Source of the DNA: an uncultured Bacteroides sp. | Lineage (GTDB): Bacteria > Bacteroidota > Bacteroidia > Bacteroidales > Bacteroidaceae | Assembly (NCBI GenBank): GCA_900551445.1 | Contig: URWA01000016.1 | Location: 5,263-69,262 of the forward strand | Direction: 5' to 3' | Length of the DNA stretch: 64,000 nt | Shown: positions 25,740-33,924 of the stretch, piece after piece | Layout of the letters: every line of letters begins with the position of its first letter | How positions within the stretch are numbered: position 1 is the first letter of the stretch | The notes under the pieces: generated by a model | Told to the model about the DNA's origin: nothing | The model's input: only the letters and a program-made list of their open reading frames with translations | Database searches by the model: none | Translations under genes and position numbers: made by a program

Positions 25740-27137
25740 ATGCAAAGTGAAACCAAACCGATTATAGAGGTAAAGGGCGTATCAAAGTTTTTTGGTGAAA
25801 AAACGGCCTTGGATAATATCAACCTGTCCATTAAAAAAGGAGAGTTTGTAACCATACTGGGACCTTCAGGCTGCGGCAAGACTACCTTGCTGCGCCTGAT
25901 TGCCGGCTTCCAGACGGCTTCCGAAGGAGTGATTTGTATTGCGGGTAAAGAGATTACCCAGACTCCGCCTCACAAGCGTCCGGTGAACACGGTGTTCCAG
26001 AAGTACGCATTGTTTCCCCATCTGAATGTGTATGACAACATTGCTTTCGGACTGAAACTGAAGAAACTTCCGAAAGATGTAGTGCTGAAAAAAGTCAAGG
26101 CTGCCCTGAAAATGGTGGGCATGACCGACTATGAGTATCGTGACGTGAATTCCCTTTCTGGCGGACAGCAGCAGCGTGTGGCCATTGCGCGGGCTATCGT
26201 GAACGAGCCGGAGGTGTTGTTACTCGACGAGCCGCTGGCAGCTCTCGACCTGAAGATGCGCAAGGACATGCAGATGGAGCTGAAGGAAATGCACAAGTCA
26301 TTGGGCATTACTTTTGTGTATGTCACGCACGACCAGGAAGAAGCCTTGACTCTGAGCGATACCATCGTGGTGATGAGTGAAGGTCGTATCCAGCAGATTG
26401 GTACTCCTACCGATATTTACAATGAACCCATCAATTCGTTCGTGGCCGATTTCATTGGCGAAAGCAATATCCTGAACGGGGTAATGGTGAAAGACAAGTT
26501 GGTGCATTTCTGCGACCGGGATTTCGAGTGTGTGGACGAAGGTTTCGGTGAACAGACACCGGTGGATGTGGTGATTCGTCCGGAAGACCTGTATATCTTT
26601 CCTGTGTCGGATATGGCACAGCTTCGCGGCGTGGTACAGTCGTGTATCTTCAAGGGAGTACATTATGAAATGGTGGTGCTGTGTCAGGGCTATGAGTTCG
26701 TGGTGCAGGATTATCATGCGTTTGAAGCAGGAGCGGAGGTTGGCCTGCTGGTGAAGCCTCACGACATCCATATCATGAAAAAGGAGCGCTTGTGCAACAC
26801 GTTCGACGGAAGACTGCTGGATGAAACGCATGTGGAGTTTCTGGGCTGTACGTTTGAATGTGCTCCGGTCGATTTGCAGCAAGTGCCTCTGGGTGAAGTA
26901 CAGGTGGAGGTGGATTTCGACAAGATTGACTTGCAGGACGATGCCGAAGACGGTGCACTGACGGGAGAAGTGAAATTCATTCTTTATAAAGGAAACCATT
27001 ATCACTTGACCGTCTGGTCGGACTGGGATGAAAATGTATTTGTCGATACCAATGACGTATGGGATGACGGAGACCATGTGGGTATATCCATTGCTCCGGA
27101 AGACATCCGGGTACGTGTAAAACGGGAGGAACGATGA
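25740..27137 (+). CDS. potA: Polyamine ABC importer, ATP-binding protein PotA
   Basis: A 465-residue ATPase of the spermidine/putrescine importer. Walker A 'GPSGCGKTT' (41-49), signature 'LSGGQQQR' (139-146) and Walker B 'LLLDEPLAALD' (160-170) are intact. The C-terminal regulatory region is longer than in E. coli PotA. It appears to hold two TOBE-like repeats, 'CIFKGVHYEMVVL...VGLLVKPHDIHIM' (about 300-345) and 'FILYKGNHYHLTVW...VGISIAPEDIRV' (about 415-460). The stop overlaps the start of potB by 4 bp, as expected for translational coupling. It energises uptake through PotB/PotC at the inner membrane. Confidence 0.92.
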   Translation: MQSETKPIIEVKGVSKFFGEKTALDNINLSIKKGEFVTILGPSGCGKTTLLRLIAGFQTASEGVICIAGKEITQTPPHKRPVNTVFQKYALFPHLNVYDNIAFGLKLKKLPKDVVLKKVKAALKMVGMTDYEYRDVNSLSGGQQQRVAIARAIVNEPEVLLLDEPLAALDLKMRKDMQMELKEMHKSLGITFVYVTHDQEEALTLSDTIVVMSEGRIQQIGTPTDIYNEPINSFVADFIGESNILNGVMVKDKLVHFCDRDFECVDEGFGEQTPVDVVIRPEDLYIFPVSDMAQLRGVVQSCIFKGVHYEMVVLCQGYEFVVQDYHAFEAGAEVGLLVKPHDIHIMKKERLCNTFDGRLLDETHVEFLGCTFECAPVDLQQVPLGEVQVEVDFDKIDLQDDAEDGALTGEVKFILYKGNHYHLTVWSDWDENVFVDTNDVWDDGDHVGISIAPEDIRVRVKREER

Positions 27138-27931
27138 ACAAGCTGCGTTTGTTTTTTCTGTCGCGGAGAAGCTGGACTTTGCCCTATCTGATTTTTTCAA
27201 TCATCTTCGTGATTATTCCGCTGGTCCTGATTGTGATTTATGCTTTTACGGATGACACGGGCCGGATTACCTTGGATAACTTCCGGAAGTTTCTGGCGCA
27301 TCCGGAAGCCGTCAATACCTTTGTGTATTCCATCGGTATTGCTCTGCTCACTACCATCGGGTGTATCGTGCTGGGTTATCCGGCGGCGTGGATTCTGAGC
27401 CGGAGCCGTTCCAGCTATTCCCGTACGCTGATTATGCTGTTCATCCTCCCCATGTGGATTAACATCCTGATACGTACGCTGGCTACTGTGGCCTTGTTCG
27501 ACTTTGCCAGTCTTCCGTTGGGTGAAGGAGCCTTGATTTTCGGAATGATTTACAATTTCATCCCGTTTATGATTTATCCGATTTACAATACGCTCCAGAA
27601 GATGGATCCCAGTTACGTGGAAGCGGCCCAAGATTTGGGGGCCAACTCGTTTCAGGTGTTCTGGAAGGTGGTCCTCCCTCTGTCCATGCCGGGAGTGGTG
27701 AGCGGCATCATGATGGTGTTCATGCCTACCATCTCGACCTTTGCCATTGCGGAACTGCTCACCATGAACAACATCAAACTGTTTGGTACCACCATTCAGG
27801 AGAATATCAACAACAGTCTGTGGAACTACGGGGCCGCGCTTTCACTGATCATGCTCTTCCTGATTGCCGCCACTTCCTTGTTCAGTACCGACGAAAAGAG
27901 TGATTCGGAGAAAGGAGGGCAAGTATGGTAA
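27134..27931 (+). CDS. potB: Polyamine ABC importer, permease PotB
   Basis: A 265-residue inner-membrane permease with six transmembrane helices. The EAA loop that docks the ATPase is visible: 'YVEAAQDLGANSFQVFWKVVLPLSMPG' lies near residues 155-180. It overlaps potA by 4 bp and potC by 7 bp. With PotC it forms the heterodimeric channel for spermidine/putrescine. Confidence 0.92.
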   Translation: MNKLRLFFLSRRSWTLPYLIFSIIFVIIPLVLIVIYAFTDDTGRITLDNFRKFLAHPEAVNTFVYSIGIALLTTIGCIVLGYPAAWILSRSRSSYSRTLIMLFILPMWINILIRTLATVALFDFASLPLGEGALIFGMIYNFIPFMIYPIYNTLQKMDPSYVEAAQDLGANSFQVFWKVVLPLSMPGVVSGIMMVFMPTISTFAIAELLTMNNIKLFGTTIQENINNSLWNYGAALSLIMLFLIAATSLFSTDEKSDSEKGGQVW

Positions 27932-28716
27932 AGAAGATTTTGATGCAGACCTATCTGTGGGTGTTGCTGCTGATGCTGTATGCCCCGATTCTGATTATTG
28001 TGATTTATTCGTTTACCGAGGCCAAGGTGCTGGGCAACTGGACCGGTTTCTCGTTCAACCTGTATCGCTCGTTGTGTAATACGGGGGCCCATCATTCCCT
28101 GATGAATGCGCTGGTTAATACAATTGCCATTGCCTTCATTGCCGCCACGGTTTCCACCCTGCTGGGCAGTGTGGCCGCCATCGGCATTTACAACCTGAAA
28201 GCCCGGAGCCGGAAAGCCATGGGATTCATCAATACCATCCCTATTTTGAACGGAGATATCATTACTGGTATTTCCTTGTTCCTGCTTTTCGTGTCGTTGG
28301 GTATTACCCAGGGCTTTACCACCGTGGTGTTGGCACACATCACTTTCTGTACGCCTTATGTGGTGTTGAGTGTATTGCCGCGCCTGAAGCAGATGAATCC
28401 GAACCTGTATGAGGCGGCGCTCGATTTGGGAGCTACTCCCATGCAGGCCTTGTGGAAGGTGATTATCCCGGAAATCCGTCCGGGAATGATTAGCGGTTTC
28501 CTGCTGGCACTGACCATCTCCATCGATGATTTTGCCGTGACGGTGTTTACCATCGGCAACCAGGGACTGGAGACACTTTCTACCTATATTTATGCGGATG
28601 CCCGCAAGGGCGGTCTGACACCGGAACTCCGTCCGTTGTCTGCCGTGATTTTTGTGGTGATTCTGGTGCTGCTGATAATTATTAACCGTAGAGCTGACAA
28701 AGCAAAGAACAAATGA
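27925..28716 (+). CDS. potC: Polyamine ABC importer, permease PotC
   Basis: A 263-residue permease with six transmembrane helices. The EAA loop 'LYEAALDLGATPMQALWKVIIPEIRPG' lies near residues 160-185, and the following 'SIDDFAVTVFTIG' is typical of PotC. It overlaps potB by 7 bp and potD by 4 bp. Confidence 0.92.
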   Translation: MVKKILMQTYLWVLLLMLYAPILIIVIYSFTEAKVLGNWTGFSFNLYRSLCNTGAHHSLMNALVNTIAIAFIAATVSTLLGSVAAIGIYNLKARSRKAMGFINTIPILNGDIITGISLFLLFVSLGITQGFTTVVLAHITFCTPYVVLSVLPRLKQMNPNLYEAALDLGATPMQALWKVIIPEIRPGMISGFLLALTISIDDFAVTVFTIGNQGLETLSTYIYADARKGGLTPELRPLSAVIFVVILVLLIIINRRADKAKNK

Positions 28717-30056
28717 AACAGAAGATAAAAAGGTGGAGCTGGTGGGCGATGCTCTGTGTATGCTCCCTGCTGACAAGCTGTTACAATGCCGGGGAGTCGC
28801 GCGAGAATGTGCTGAAGGTGTACAACTGGGCCGATTACATCGGCGAGGGGGTACTGGAAGATTTCCAGCAATACTACAAGGAACAGACGGGAGAGGATAT
28901 CCGGATTGTCTATCAGACGTTCGATATCAACGAAATCATGCTGACCAAGATTGAAAAGGGGCATGAGGATTTTGATGTGGTCTGTCCGTCGGAATACATC
29001 ATCGAGCGTATGCTGCACAAAGGACTGCTGCTGCCCATTGACACCGTTTTTGCCCACTCACCCAATTACATGAAGGGGGTAGCCCCTTACATCCGCCAGC
29101 AGATAGACAAGCTGACGGTGCCGGGCGACCAGCCGGCCAGCCGGTATGCGGTTTGTTACATGTGGGGTACGGCCGGACTGTTGTATAATAAGAAATATGT
29201 GTCTGCTCAGGATTTGCGCTCCTGGGGGTGCTTGTGGGACAAACAATATGCCGGAAAGATTCTGATGAAGGACTCTTACCGGGATGCGTATGGCATGGCG
29301 TTGCTGTATGCCCATCGGGAAGATTTGAAAGACAGTACCCGCAGTGTGGCCAGCCTGATGAACGACTATTCTCCGGCCTCTATGGACTCGGTGGAAAAAT
29401 ACCTGAAACTGCTGAAACCCAATGTGGCAGGTTGGGAAGCCGATTTTGGCAAGGAGATGATGACCAAGGGCAAGGCATGGATGAACATGACCTGGAGCGG
29501 TGATGCCCAATGGGCCATTGAGGAGGCTGCGGAAGTAGGCGTAGATTTGGGATATACCGTACCGGAGGAAGGAAGCAATGTGTGGTATGATGGATGGGTG
29601 ATTCCCAAGTATGCCCAAAATCCGAAGGCCGCCAGCTATTTCATCAACTTCCTGTGCCGTCCGGACATCGCCTTGCGGAACATGGAAGAAAACGGATACG
29701 TCAGTTCCATTGCCGCTCCGGAAATTATGGAGGCCTGCATTGACTCCACACTGGACAAGGAGGTGGATGCCAGCTATTTCTTCGGTCCGGAGGCCCGTCA
29801 CGTGAAACTGCGGAACACCCAGTATCCCGACAAGTCGGTGATAGCCCGTTGCGCCATGATACGCGATTTCGGCGACAAGACCGTGGATGTGCTGGAAATC
29901 TGGTCGCGGGTGAAAGGAGATAACCTGAACAGTGGGCTGGTCATTCTGATTCTGCTGGTGTTTGTCGGACTGAGCGCCTGGCAGATTCGTCGCCGCTGGT
30001 TGCGTTACAAGCGGAGCCATTACAAGCGTTCGCGCCGGAAGCTTCACCGCAAGTGA
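28713..30056 (+). CDS. potD: Polyamine-binding lipoprotein PotD with C-terminal membrane helix
   Basis: A 447-residue substrate-binding protein of the importer. The lipobox 'SLLTSC' gives Cys 23 as lipid anchor. The binding-protein fold begins 'VLKVYNWADYIGEGVLEDFQQYY', the PotD/PotF hallmark, and contains 'VCPSEYIIERM' and 'WYDGWVIPKYAQNPKAASYFINF'. Unusually, the C-terminus adds a hydrophobic segment (about 402-420, 'LVILILLVFVGLSAW') and a strongly basic tail. The protein may therefore be anchored twice in the inner membrane. It is the last gene of potABCD and is followed by a strong terminator. Confidence 0.9.
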   Translation: MKQKIKRWSWWAMLCVCSLLTSCYNAGESRENVLKVYNWADYIGEGVLEDFQQYYKEQTGEDIRIVYQTFDINEIMLTKIEKGHEDFDVVCPSEYIIERMLHKGLLLPIDTVFAHSPNYMKGVAPYIRQQIDKLTVPGDQPASRYAVCYMWGTAGLLYNKKYVSAQDLRSWGCLWDKQYAGKILMKDSYRDAYGMALLYAHREDLKDSTRSVASLMNDYSPASMDSVEKYLKLLKPNVAGWEADFGKEMMTKGKAWMNMTWSGDAQWAIEEAAEVGVDLGYTVPEEGSNVWYDGWVIPKYAQNPKAASYFINFLCRPDIALRNMEENGYVSSIAAPEIMEACIDSTLDKEVDASYFFGPEARHVKLRNTQYPDKSVIARCAMIRDFGDKTVDVLEIWSRVKGDNLNSGLVILILLVFVGLSAWQIRRRWLRYKRSHYKRSRRKLHRK

Positions 30057-30076
30057 GTCGCCAATTGAAATACAAA

Positions 30077-30121
30077 AAAGAAACCTCCTTCTCGGGTGCG
30101 CCCGAAAAGGAGGTTTCTTTT
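30077..30121. terminator. Strong bidirectional terminator, potD / pfkA
   Basis: Long stem AAAGAAACCTCCTT..TCGGG against CCCGA..AAGGAGGTTTCTTT with a TGCG loop, A-rich before and T-rich after. It sits between the convergent potD and pfkA genes. Confidence 0.9.
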
Positions 30122-30140
30122 TATGTGATATAAGGGAATA

Positions 30141-31121
30141 TCAGATAGACAATTCATGCAATACATTCACCAGTTCACGGTCAATCGGTTTGTCATTCTT
30201 GATAGCCTTGGCAAACGGTACGTACACAATCTGGTCGTTTTCGATACCGATCATCACGTTGCGCTGGCCTTCCATCAAAGCCTGGATGCTGGCTACACCC
30301 ATACGGCTGGCGATGATACGGTCGTGAGCTGTCGGACGTCCGCCACGCTGCAAGTGTCCCAGAATGGTGACACGAACATCATACTGCGGGTATTCGTTCT
30401 TCACACGTTCTGCATAGTGCATGGCTCCTCCGGTGATTTCACTTTCGGCCACCAGTACGATGGAACTGTTCTTTGATTTACGGAATCCGTTGTTGATGAA
30501 TTCTTCCAGCTGGTCTACTTCCGTATTGAATTCCGGAATGATGGCTGCTTCTGCTCCGGCAGCGATGGCACCGTTCAATGCCAGGAAGCCGGCATCACGT
30601 CCCATCACTTCCACGAAGAACAGACGTTCGTGAGAAGTTGCGGTATCACGAATCTTGTCCACTGCGTCCAGAATGGTGTTCAGGGCAGTGTCATAACCGA
30701 TGGTCGTATCTGTACCAAACAGGTCATTGTCGATGGTACCGGGAAGTCCGATACAAGGCACGTCGAATTCCTGTGCCAGCAGACGGGCACCGGTCAAAGA
30801 ACCATCTCCACCAATGATGATGAGGGCATCGATGCCTTCACGCTGCATGGTTTCGTAAGCGATTTGACGACCTTCCGGGGTACGGAACTCCTGACAACGT
30901 GCAGTCTTCAGGATTGTACCTCCTAATTGTATGATATTGCTGACATTTTCAGTCTTAAACTCCTTGATTTCACCCGTAATCAATCCTTTGTAGCCTCTGT
31001 AAATACCTTTTACTTTCAGTCCGTTGTAGATAGCGGAACGGGTGACGGCTCTGATTGCGGCATTCATGCCTGGTGCATCACCTCCGGAGGTCAGAATACC
31101 GATACATTTAATAGTTCCCAT
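30141..31121 (-). CDS. pfkA: ATP-dependent 6-phosphofructokinase
   Basis: A 326-residue glycolytic enzyme converting fructose 6-phosphate to the 1,6-bisphosphate. Motifs: 'TSGGDAPGMNAAIR' (ATP loop, about 10-23), 'GGDGSLTGA' (Gly at the ATP/PPi-discriminating site, favouring ATP), 'PGTIDNDLFGTDTTIGYDTAL' with catalytic Asp, 'VEVMGRDAGFLAL' and 'LGHLQRGGRPTAHDR'. Length fits the bacterial group I enzyme. It has its own promoter and is convergent with potD. Confidence 0.95.
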   Translation of the reverse strand: MGTIKCIGILTSGGDAPGMNAAIRAVTRSAIYNGLKVKGIYRGYKGLITGEIKEFKTENVSNIIQLGGTILKTARCQEFRTPEGRQIAYETMQREGIDALIIIGGDGSLTGARLLAQEFDVPCIGLPGTIDNDLFGTDTTIGYDTALNTILDAVDKIRDTATSHERLFFVEVMGRDAGFLALNGAIAAGAEAAIIPEFNTEVDQLEEFINNGFRKSKNSSIVLVAESEITGGAMHYAERVKNEYPQYDVRVTILGHLQRGGRPTAHDRIIASRMGVASIQALMEGQRNVMIGIENDQIVYVPFAKAIKNDKPIDRELVNVLHELSI

Positions 31122-31153
31122 AATTGTTAGTTGTTAGTTTGATTTTTATGAAG

Positions 31154-31161
31154 CAAAAGTA
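31154..31161 (-). promoter_or_regulatory. -7 box for pfkA
   Basis: On the minus strand TACTTTTG matches TAnnTTTG, 33 bp upstream of the pfkA ATG. No clear -33 element. Confidence 0.55.
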
Positions 31162-31196
31162 CAAAATATGTTGCTATTTTCGGGTGGAATTTTTTC

Positions 31197-32063
31197 TTAT
31201 TCTTCGTTCATTATAACTTTTTTACACGCTTCCATCAGCCATTTCGGTGTAGAAGTGGCTCCGCAGATTCCAATGGAATGTGCATGTGACAAAATGCTCT
31301 TGTCAATCTCTTCCGGTTTGTCAATCTGATAGGAGTTGGGGTTGACTTTCTTACATTCCTGAAAGAGAATCTTTCCGTTGGAACTTTTGTGCCCGCAGAC
31401 GAAGAAAATTAAGTCATGGCTGGCGGCAAATTCCCGGATGTGGGGCATGCGGTTGGCCACCTGTCGGCAGATGGTGTCGAAATACTGGAAGGAAGCCTCC
31501 GGAGAGATATGCTCTTCGATGTAGGAGACAATCTGGCGGAACTCATCCAGCGATTTGGTGGTCTGTGAATACAGCCGGATGTCTTTCGTCATGTCGAGCT
31601 TGCTCACTTCTTCCAGTTTCTCGATGACGATGGCTTTTCCTTGTGTCTGGCCTACCAGTCCCAATACCTCGGCATGACCGTTCTTCCCGTAGATGACAAT
31701 CTGCCGTTCCCGGCCGCTGGGAGTCGTGTCATACTCCTGTTTGATTCTTTTCTGCAACCGTAGTACTACCGGACAGGTGGCATCGATGATTTCAATCTGG
31801 TTTTTGCGGGCCAGTTCATAGGTCTCGGGCGGTTCGCCGTGGGCACGCAGCAGTACCTTGACATTCCGCAGGCGGGCAAACTCTTCGTGATTGATGGTAA
31901 TCAGTCCCAGTTTTTTCAGGCGTTCACACTCCTGGCCGTTGTGTACGATGTCGCCCAGGCAATACAGGGTTTCTCCTTTTGCCAGTTCTTCTTCTGCCTT
32001 GGAGATGGCCGTGGTCACTCCGAAGCAGAATCCGGACTCCTTATCTATTTCAATGTGATGCAT
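31197..32063 (-). CDS. ispH: 4-hydroxy-3-methylbut-2-enyl diphosphate reductase IspH
   Basis: A 288-residue iron-sulfur enzyme performing the last step of the MEP isoprenoid pathway (HMBPP to IPP/DMAPP). The three cluster Cys are in 'SGFCFGV', 'IDATCPVV' and 'GICGATSTP'. Conserved His and Glu positions appear in 'DIVHNGQE', 'RAHGEPPE' and 'GHAEVLGLVGQT'. The start at 32063 ('MHHIEIDKESGFCF') matches family N-termini; an in-frame ATG at 32078 would add five residues. Either start overlaps the end of cmk, so the two are cotranscribed. Confidence 0.94.
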   Translation of the reverse strand: MHHIEIDKESGFCFGVTTAISKAEEELAKGETLYCLGDIVHNGQECERLKKLGLITINHEEFARLRNVKVLLRAHGEPPETYELARKNQIEIIDATCPVVLRLQKRIKQEYDTTPSGRERQIVIYGKNGHAEVLGLVGQTQGKAIVIEKLEEVSKLDMTKDIRLYSQTTKSLDEFRQIVSYIEEHISPEASFQYFDTICRQVANRMPHIREFAASHDLIFFVCGHKSSNGKILFQECKKVNPNSYQIDKPEEIDKSILSHAHSIGICGATSTPKWLMEACKKVIMNEE

Positions 32064-32748
32064 GGGTGGCTTTTTCAAATTGTTCCTTTAACCATTCTTT
32101 CTGTTCGGAAATCGTCATTTCGCTGTTGTCCAGCAGGATGGCATCGTCGGCCTTGCGCAACGGACTTACCTTCCGGCTCTGGTCAATGCGGTCGCGTTCT
32201 TCCACGTTGTGCAGGATTTCATCGAAGGAAGCTTCCTGGCCCTTGGCCTTGAGTTCCTCGTACCGGCGCTGGGCACGAATCTGGGCAGAGGCCGTGACGA
32301 AGATTTTCAGTTCGGCATTGGGGAATACCGCGGTACCGATGTCGCGTCCGTCCATGACGATTCCTTTTTCCTTGCCCATTTCCTGCTGCTGACGTACGAG
32401 TGCTTCACGTACGAAACCGAGGGCGGCTACCGGGCTGACATGGGAGGATACTTCCATGGTGCGGATGCGTTCTTCCACATTTTTCCCGTTGAGGAAGGTC
32501 ATCGGACGCTGTGTTTCCGGGTTGAGCTGGAAGGAAATATGAATCCGGTCCATTTGCTGACGCAGGTCTTCTTCGCGGATGCTCCCGTCGGCATTGAACA
32601 GTCCGTTTTCCAGACAGTAAAGTGTGACAGCCCGATACATGGCTCCGCTATCTATATAAATGTAACCGATTTCTTTGGCTAAATCTTTAGCCATGGTACT
32701 TTTCCCGCAGGAAGAGAAACCATCGATGGCAATGATAATTTTTTTCAT
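32050..32748 (-). CDS. cmk: Cytidylate kinase
   Basis: A 232-residue nucleoside monophosphate kinase that phosphorylates CMP/dCMP. 'IAIDGFSSCGKSTMAKDLA' is the P-loop, 'YIYIDSGAMYRAVTLY' binds the nucleotide, and 'IVMDGRDIGTAVFPNAELKIFVTAS' is the CMP-binding signature. Length fits. It overlaps ispH by 14 nt and has a -7 box 32 bp upstream. CMP kinase and IspH genes next to each other are common in Bacteroidales, from memory. Confidence 0.94.
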   Translation of the reverse strand: MKKIIIAIDGFSSCGKSTMAKDLAKEIGYIYIDSGAMYRAVTLYCLENGLFNADGSIREEDLRQQMDRIHISFQLNPETQRPMTFLNGKNVEERIRTMEVSSHVSPVAALGFVREALVRQQQEMGKEKGIVMDGRDIGTAVFPNAELKIFVTASAQIRAQRRYEELKAKGQEASFDEILHNVEERDRIDQSRKVSPLRKADDAILLDNSEMTISEQKEWLKEQFEKATHASH

Positions 32749-32779
32749 GATTCAGTGAATATGTGAATGATAGTGTATG

Positions 32780-32787
32780 CAAAGATA
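32780..32787 (-). promoter_or_regulatory. -7 box for cmk-ispH
   Basis: On the minus strand TATCTTTG is an exact TAnnTTTG match, giving a leader of about 25 nt. Confidence 0.65.
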
Positions 32788-32915
32788 TAGAAAATCCTTT
32801 GGATATCGGCTGCTTTGCCGGAAGTTTGTGGGGCGATGATTGGGGGAGAGGCGGGAAGACAGGGTTGGCCGGGGAGAATTTGGAAAACACCGTGGTGCAG
32901 ATGGAAACGGGTTCT

Positions 32916-33021
32916 GGCGTTTTTTACGTTTCCCTGCTGGAAAACCTACGTTTCCGCTTCGGGAAATGTAGGGCTCCCGGTAGGAAAACGTATGTTTTCG
33001 CTTTGCGGAACGTGAAAAAGG
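32916..33021. repeat. Array B: quasi-palindromic units, 22-bp pitch
   Basis: Units at 32916-32933 (GGCGTTTTTTACGTTTCC), 32939-32955 (GGAAAACCTACGTTTCC), 32961-32978 (GGGAAATGTAGGGCTCCC), 32983-33000 (GGAAAACGTATGTTTTCG) and a weaker one at about 33006-33021. Centres fall at 32924.5, 32947, 32969.5, 32991.5 and about 33013.5. Unit 3 is an inverted, diverged copy of unit 2, and the two can form a stem CTACGTTTCC / GGAAATGTAG. The arms (GGAAAC/GTTTCC) differ from arrays A and C, but the pitch is the same. Confidence 0.7.
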
Positions 33022-33118
33022 ACAAGGAACCGACAGGTTATCACAAGGCGAAAATAAAAAATAAGTGTAGTTTTACATTATTTTTACTTCAGGAAGGTGA
33101 ATTTCTGAAGAATTGTGT

Positions 33119-33126
33119 TACCTTTG
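33119..33126 (+). promoter_or_regulatory. -7 box for the TonB gene
   Basis: TACCTTTG matches TAnnTTTG, with initiation near 33133 and a leader of about 30 nt before the ATG at 33163. Confidence 0.65.
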
Positions 33127-33162
33127 CTGCGTATAGAGTATTAACCTTTAATAAACACATTT

Positions 33163-33849
33163 ATGGAAGTCAAGAAATCGCCGAAAGCGGACCTCGAAGG
33201 CAAAAAGTCTACGTGGTTGTTGGTAGGTTTCGTACTGATCTTGGCAGCGATGTTTGTGGCGTTCGAATGGACAGAACGTGATAAACAAGTCACTACCGAT
33301 ACCGGTATCACCGAACCGACTTTTGAGGAAGAAATGATTCCTATCACTGAACAGGAGGAACAGAAACAAGCTCCACCTCCTCCCGAAGCACCGAAAGTAG
33401 AAGAAGTGCTGCAGATTGCAGATAACAATGCAAATGTAGAAGAATCTACTATCCAGTCTACAGAAGATAATAATACAGCTGTAGAAATCAAGTACGTGCC
33501 GGTTGAAGTGGAAGAAGAAGAACCGGAAGAACAGCAGATTTTCCAGGTTGTAGAAGAGATGCCGGAATTCCCGGGTGGTATGGCTGAATGTTTGAAGTTC
33601 ATCAGCAAGAACATCAAGTATCCGACTATCGCACAGGAAAACGGTGTACAGGGACGTGTAATCATCCAGTTCGTTGTTAACCAGGATGGTTCTATCGTAG
33701 ACCCGGTGGTTATGCGTAGTGTAGACCCGTACTTGGATAAGGAAGCACTCCGTGTGATCAAGATGATGCCGAAATGGAAACCAGGTAAGCAGCGTGGTAA
33801 AGCTGTACGTGTGAAATACACCGTGCCTGTAACCTTTAAGTTGCAGTAA
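33163..33849 (+). CDS. tonB: TonB energy transducer
   Basis: A 228-residue inner-membrane protein with one N-terminal transmembrane helix (about 17-35). A Pro/Glu-rich periplasmic linker follows ('EEQKQAPPPPEAPKVEEV'), then a TonB C-terminal domain (about 140-228) starting 'EMPEFPGGMAECLKFISKNIKYP', with 'VQGRVIIQFVVNQDGSIVDPVVMRSVDPYLDKEALRVI' and 'KWKPGKQRGKAVRVKYTVPVTF'. It couples the ExbB/ExbD proton motor to outer-membrane receptors. It is monocistronic, with promoter and terminator on either side. The exbB/exbD genes lie 2.1 kb downstream. Bacteroidales carry many TonB paralogues, so its client receptor is unknown. Confidence 0.92.
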   Translation: MEVKKSPKADLEGKKSTWLLVGFVLILAAMFVAFEWTERDKQVTTDTGITEPTFEEEMIPITEQEEQKQAPPPPEAPKVEEVLQIADNNANVEESTIQSTEDNNTAVEIKYVPVEVEEEEPEEQQIFQVVEEMPEFPGGMAECLKFISKNIKYPTIAQENGVQGRVIIQFVVNQDGSIVDPVVMRSVDPYLDKEALRVIKMMPKWKPGKQRGKAVRVKYTVPVTFKLQ

Positions 33850-33870
33850 TCTATTGATAGTATAAGAAGT

Positions 33871-33901
33871 AAAGGCTGCATTTTTGCAGCCTTTCTTTTT
33901 T
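33871..33901 (+). terminator. Terminator after the TonB gene
   Basis: AAAGGCTGC / GCAGCCTTT perfect 9-bp stem, 6-nt loop, then CTTTTTT; 22 bp past the stop codon. Confidence 0.92.
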
Positions 33902-33924
33902 CCCTTTTATTAAAACTTATTCCC

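Larger units (their letters stand above)
32749..33162. other. 414-bp divergent intergenic region with repeat array B
   Basis: Divergent promoters of cmk (32780-32787) and the TonB gene (33119-33126) lie at the two ends. Array B occupies 32916-33021 between them. Overlapping frames here have no protein-like composition, so no gene is called. Confidence 0.6.

Noticed and set aside
27826..28776. 316-codon open frame opposite potB/potC
   Set aside because: His/Gln-rich shadow spanning two real genes.
29058..30047. 329-codon open frame opposite potD
   Set aside because: Antisense shadow of a clear binding-protein gene with operon context.
32763..33281. Plus-strand frame covering array B and running into the TonB gene
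   Set aside because: Composition is not protein-like, it lies upstream of the TonB promoter, and it overlaps the true TonB frame.
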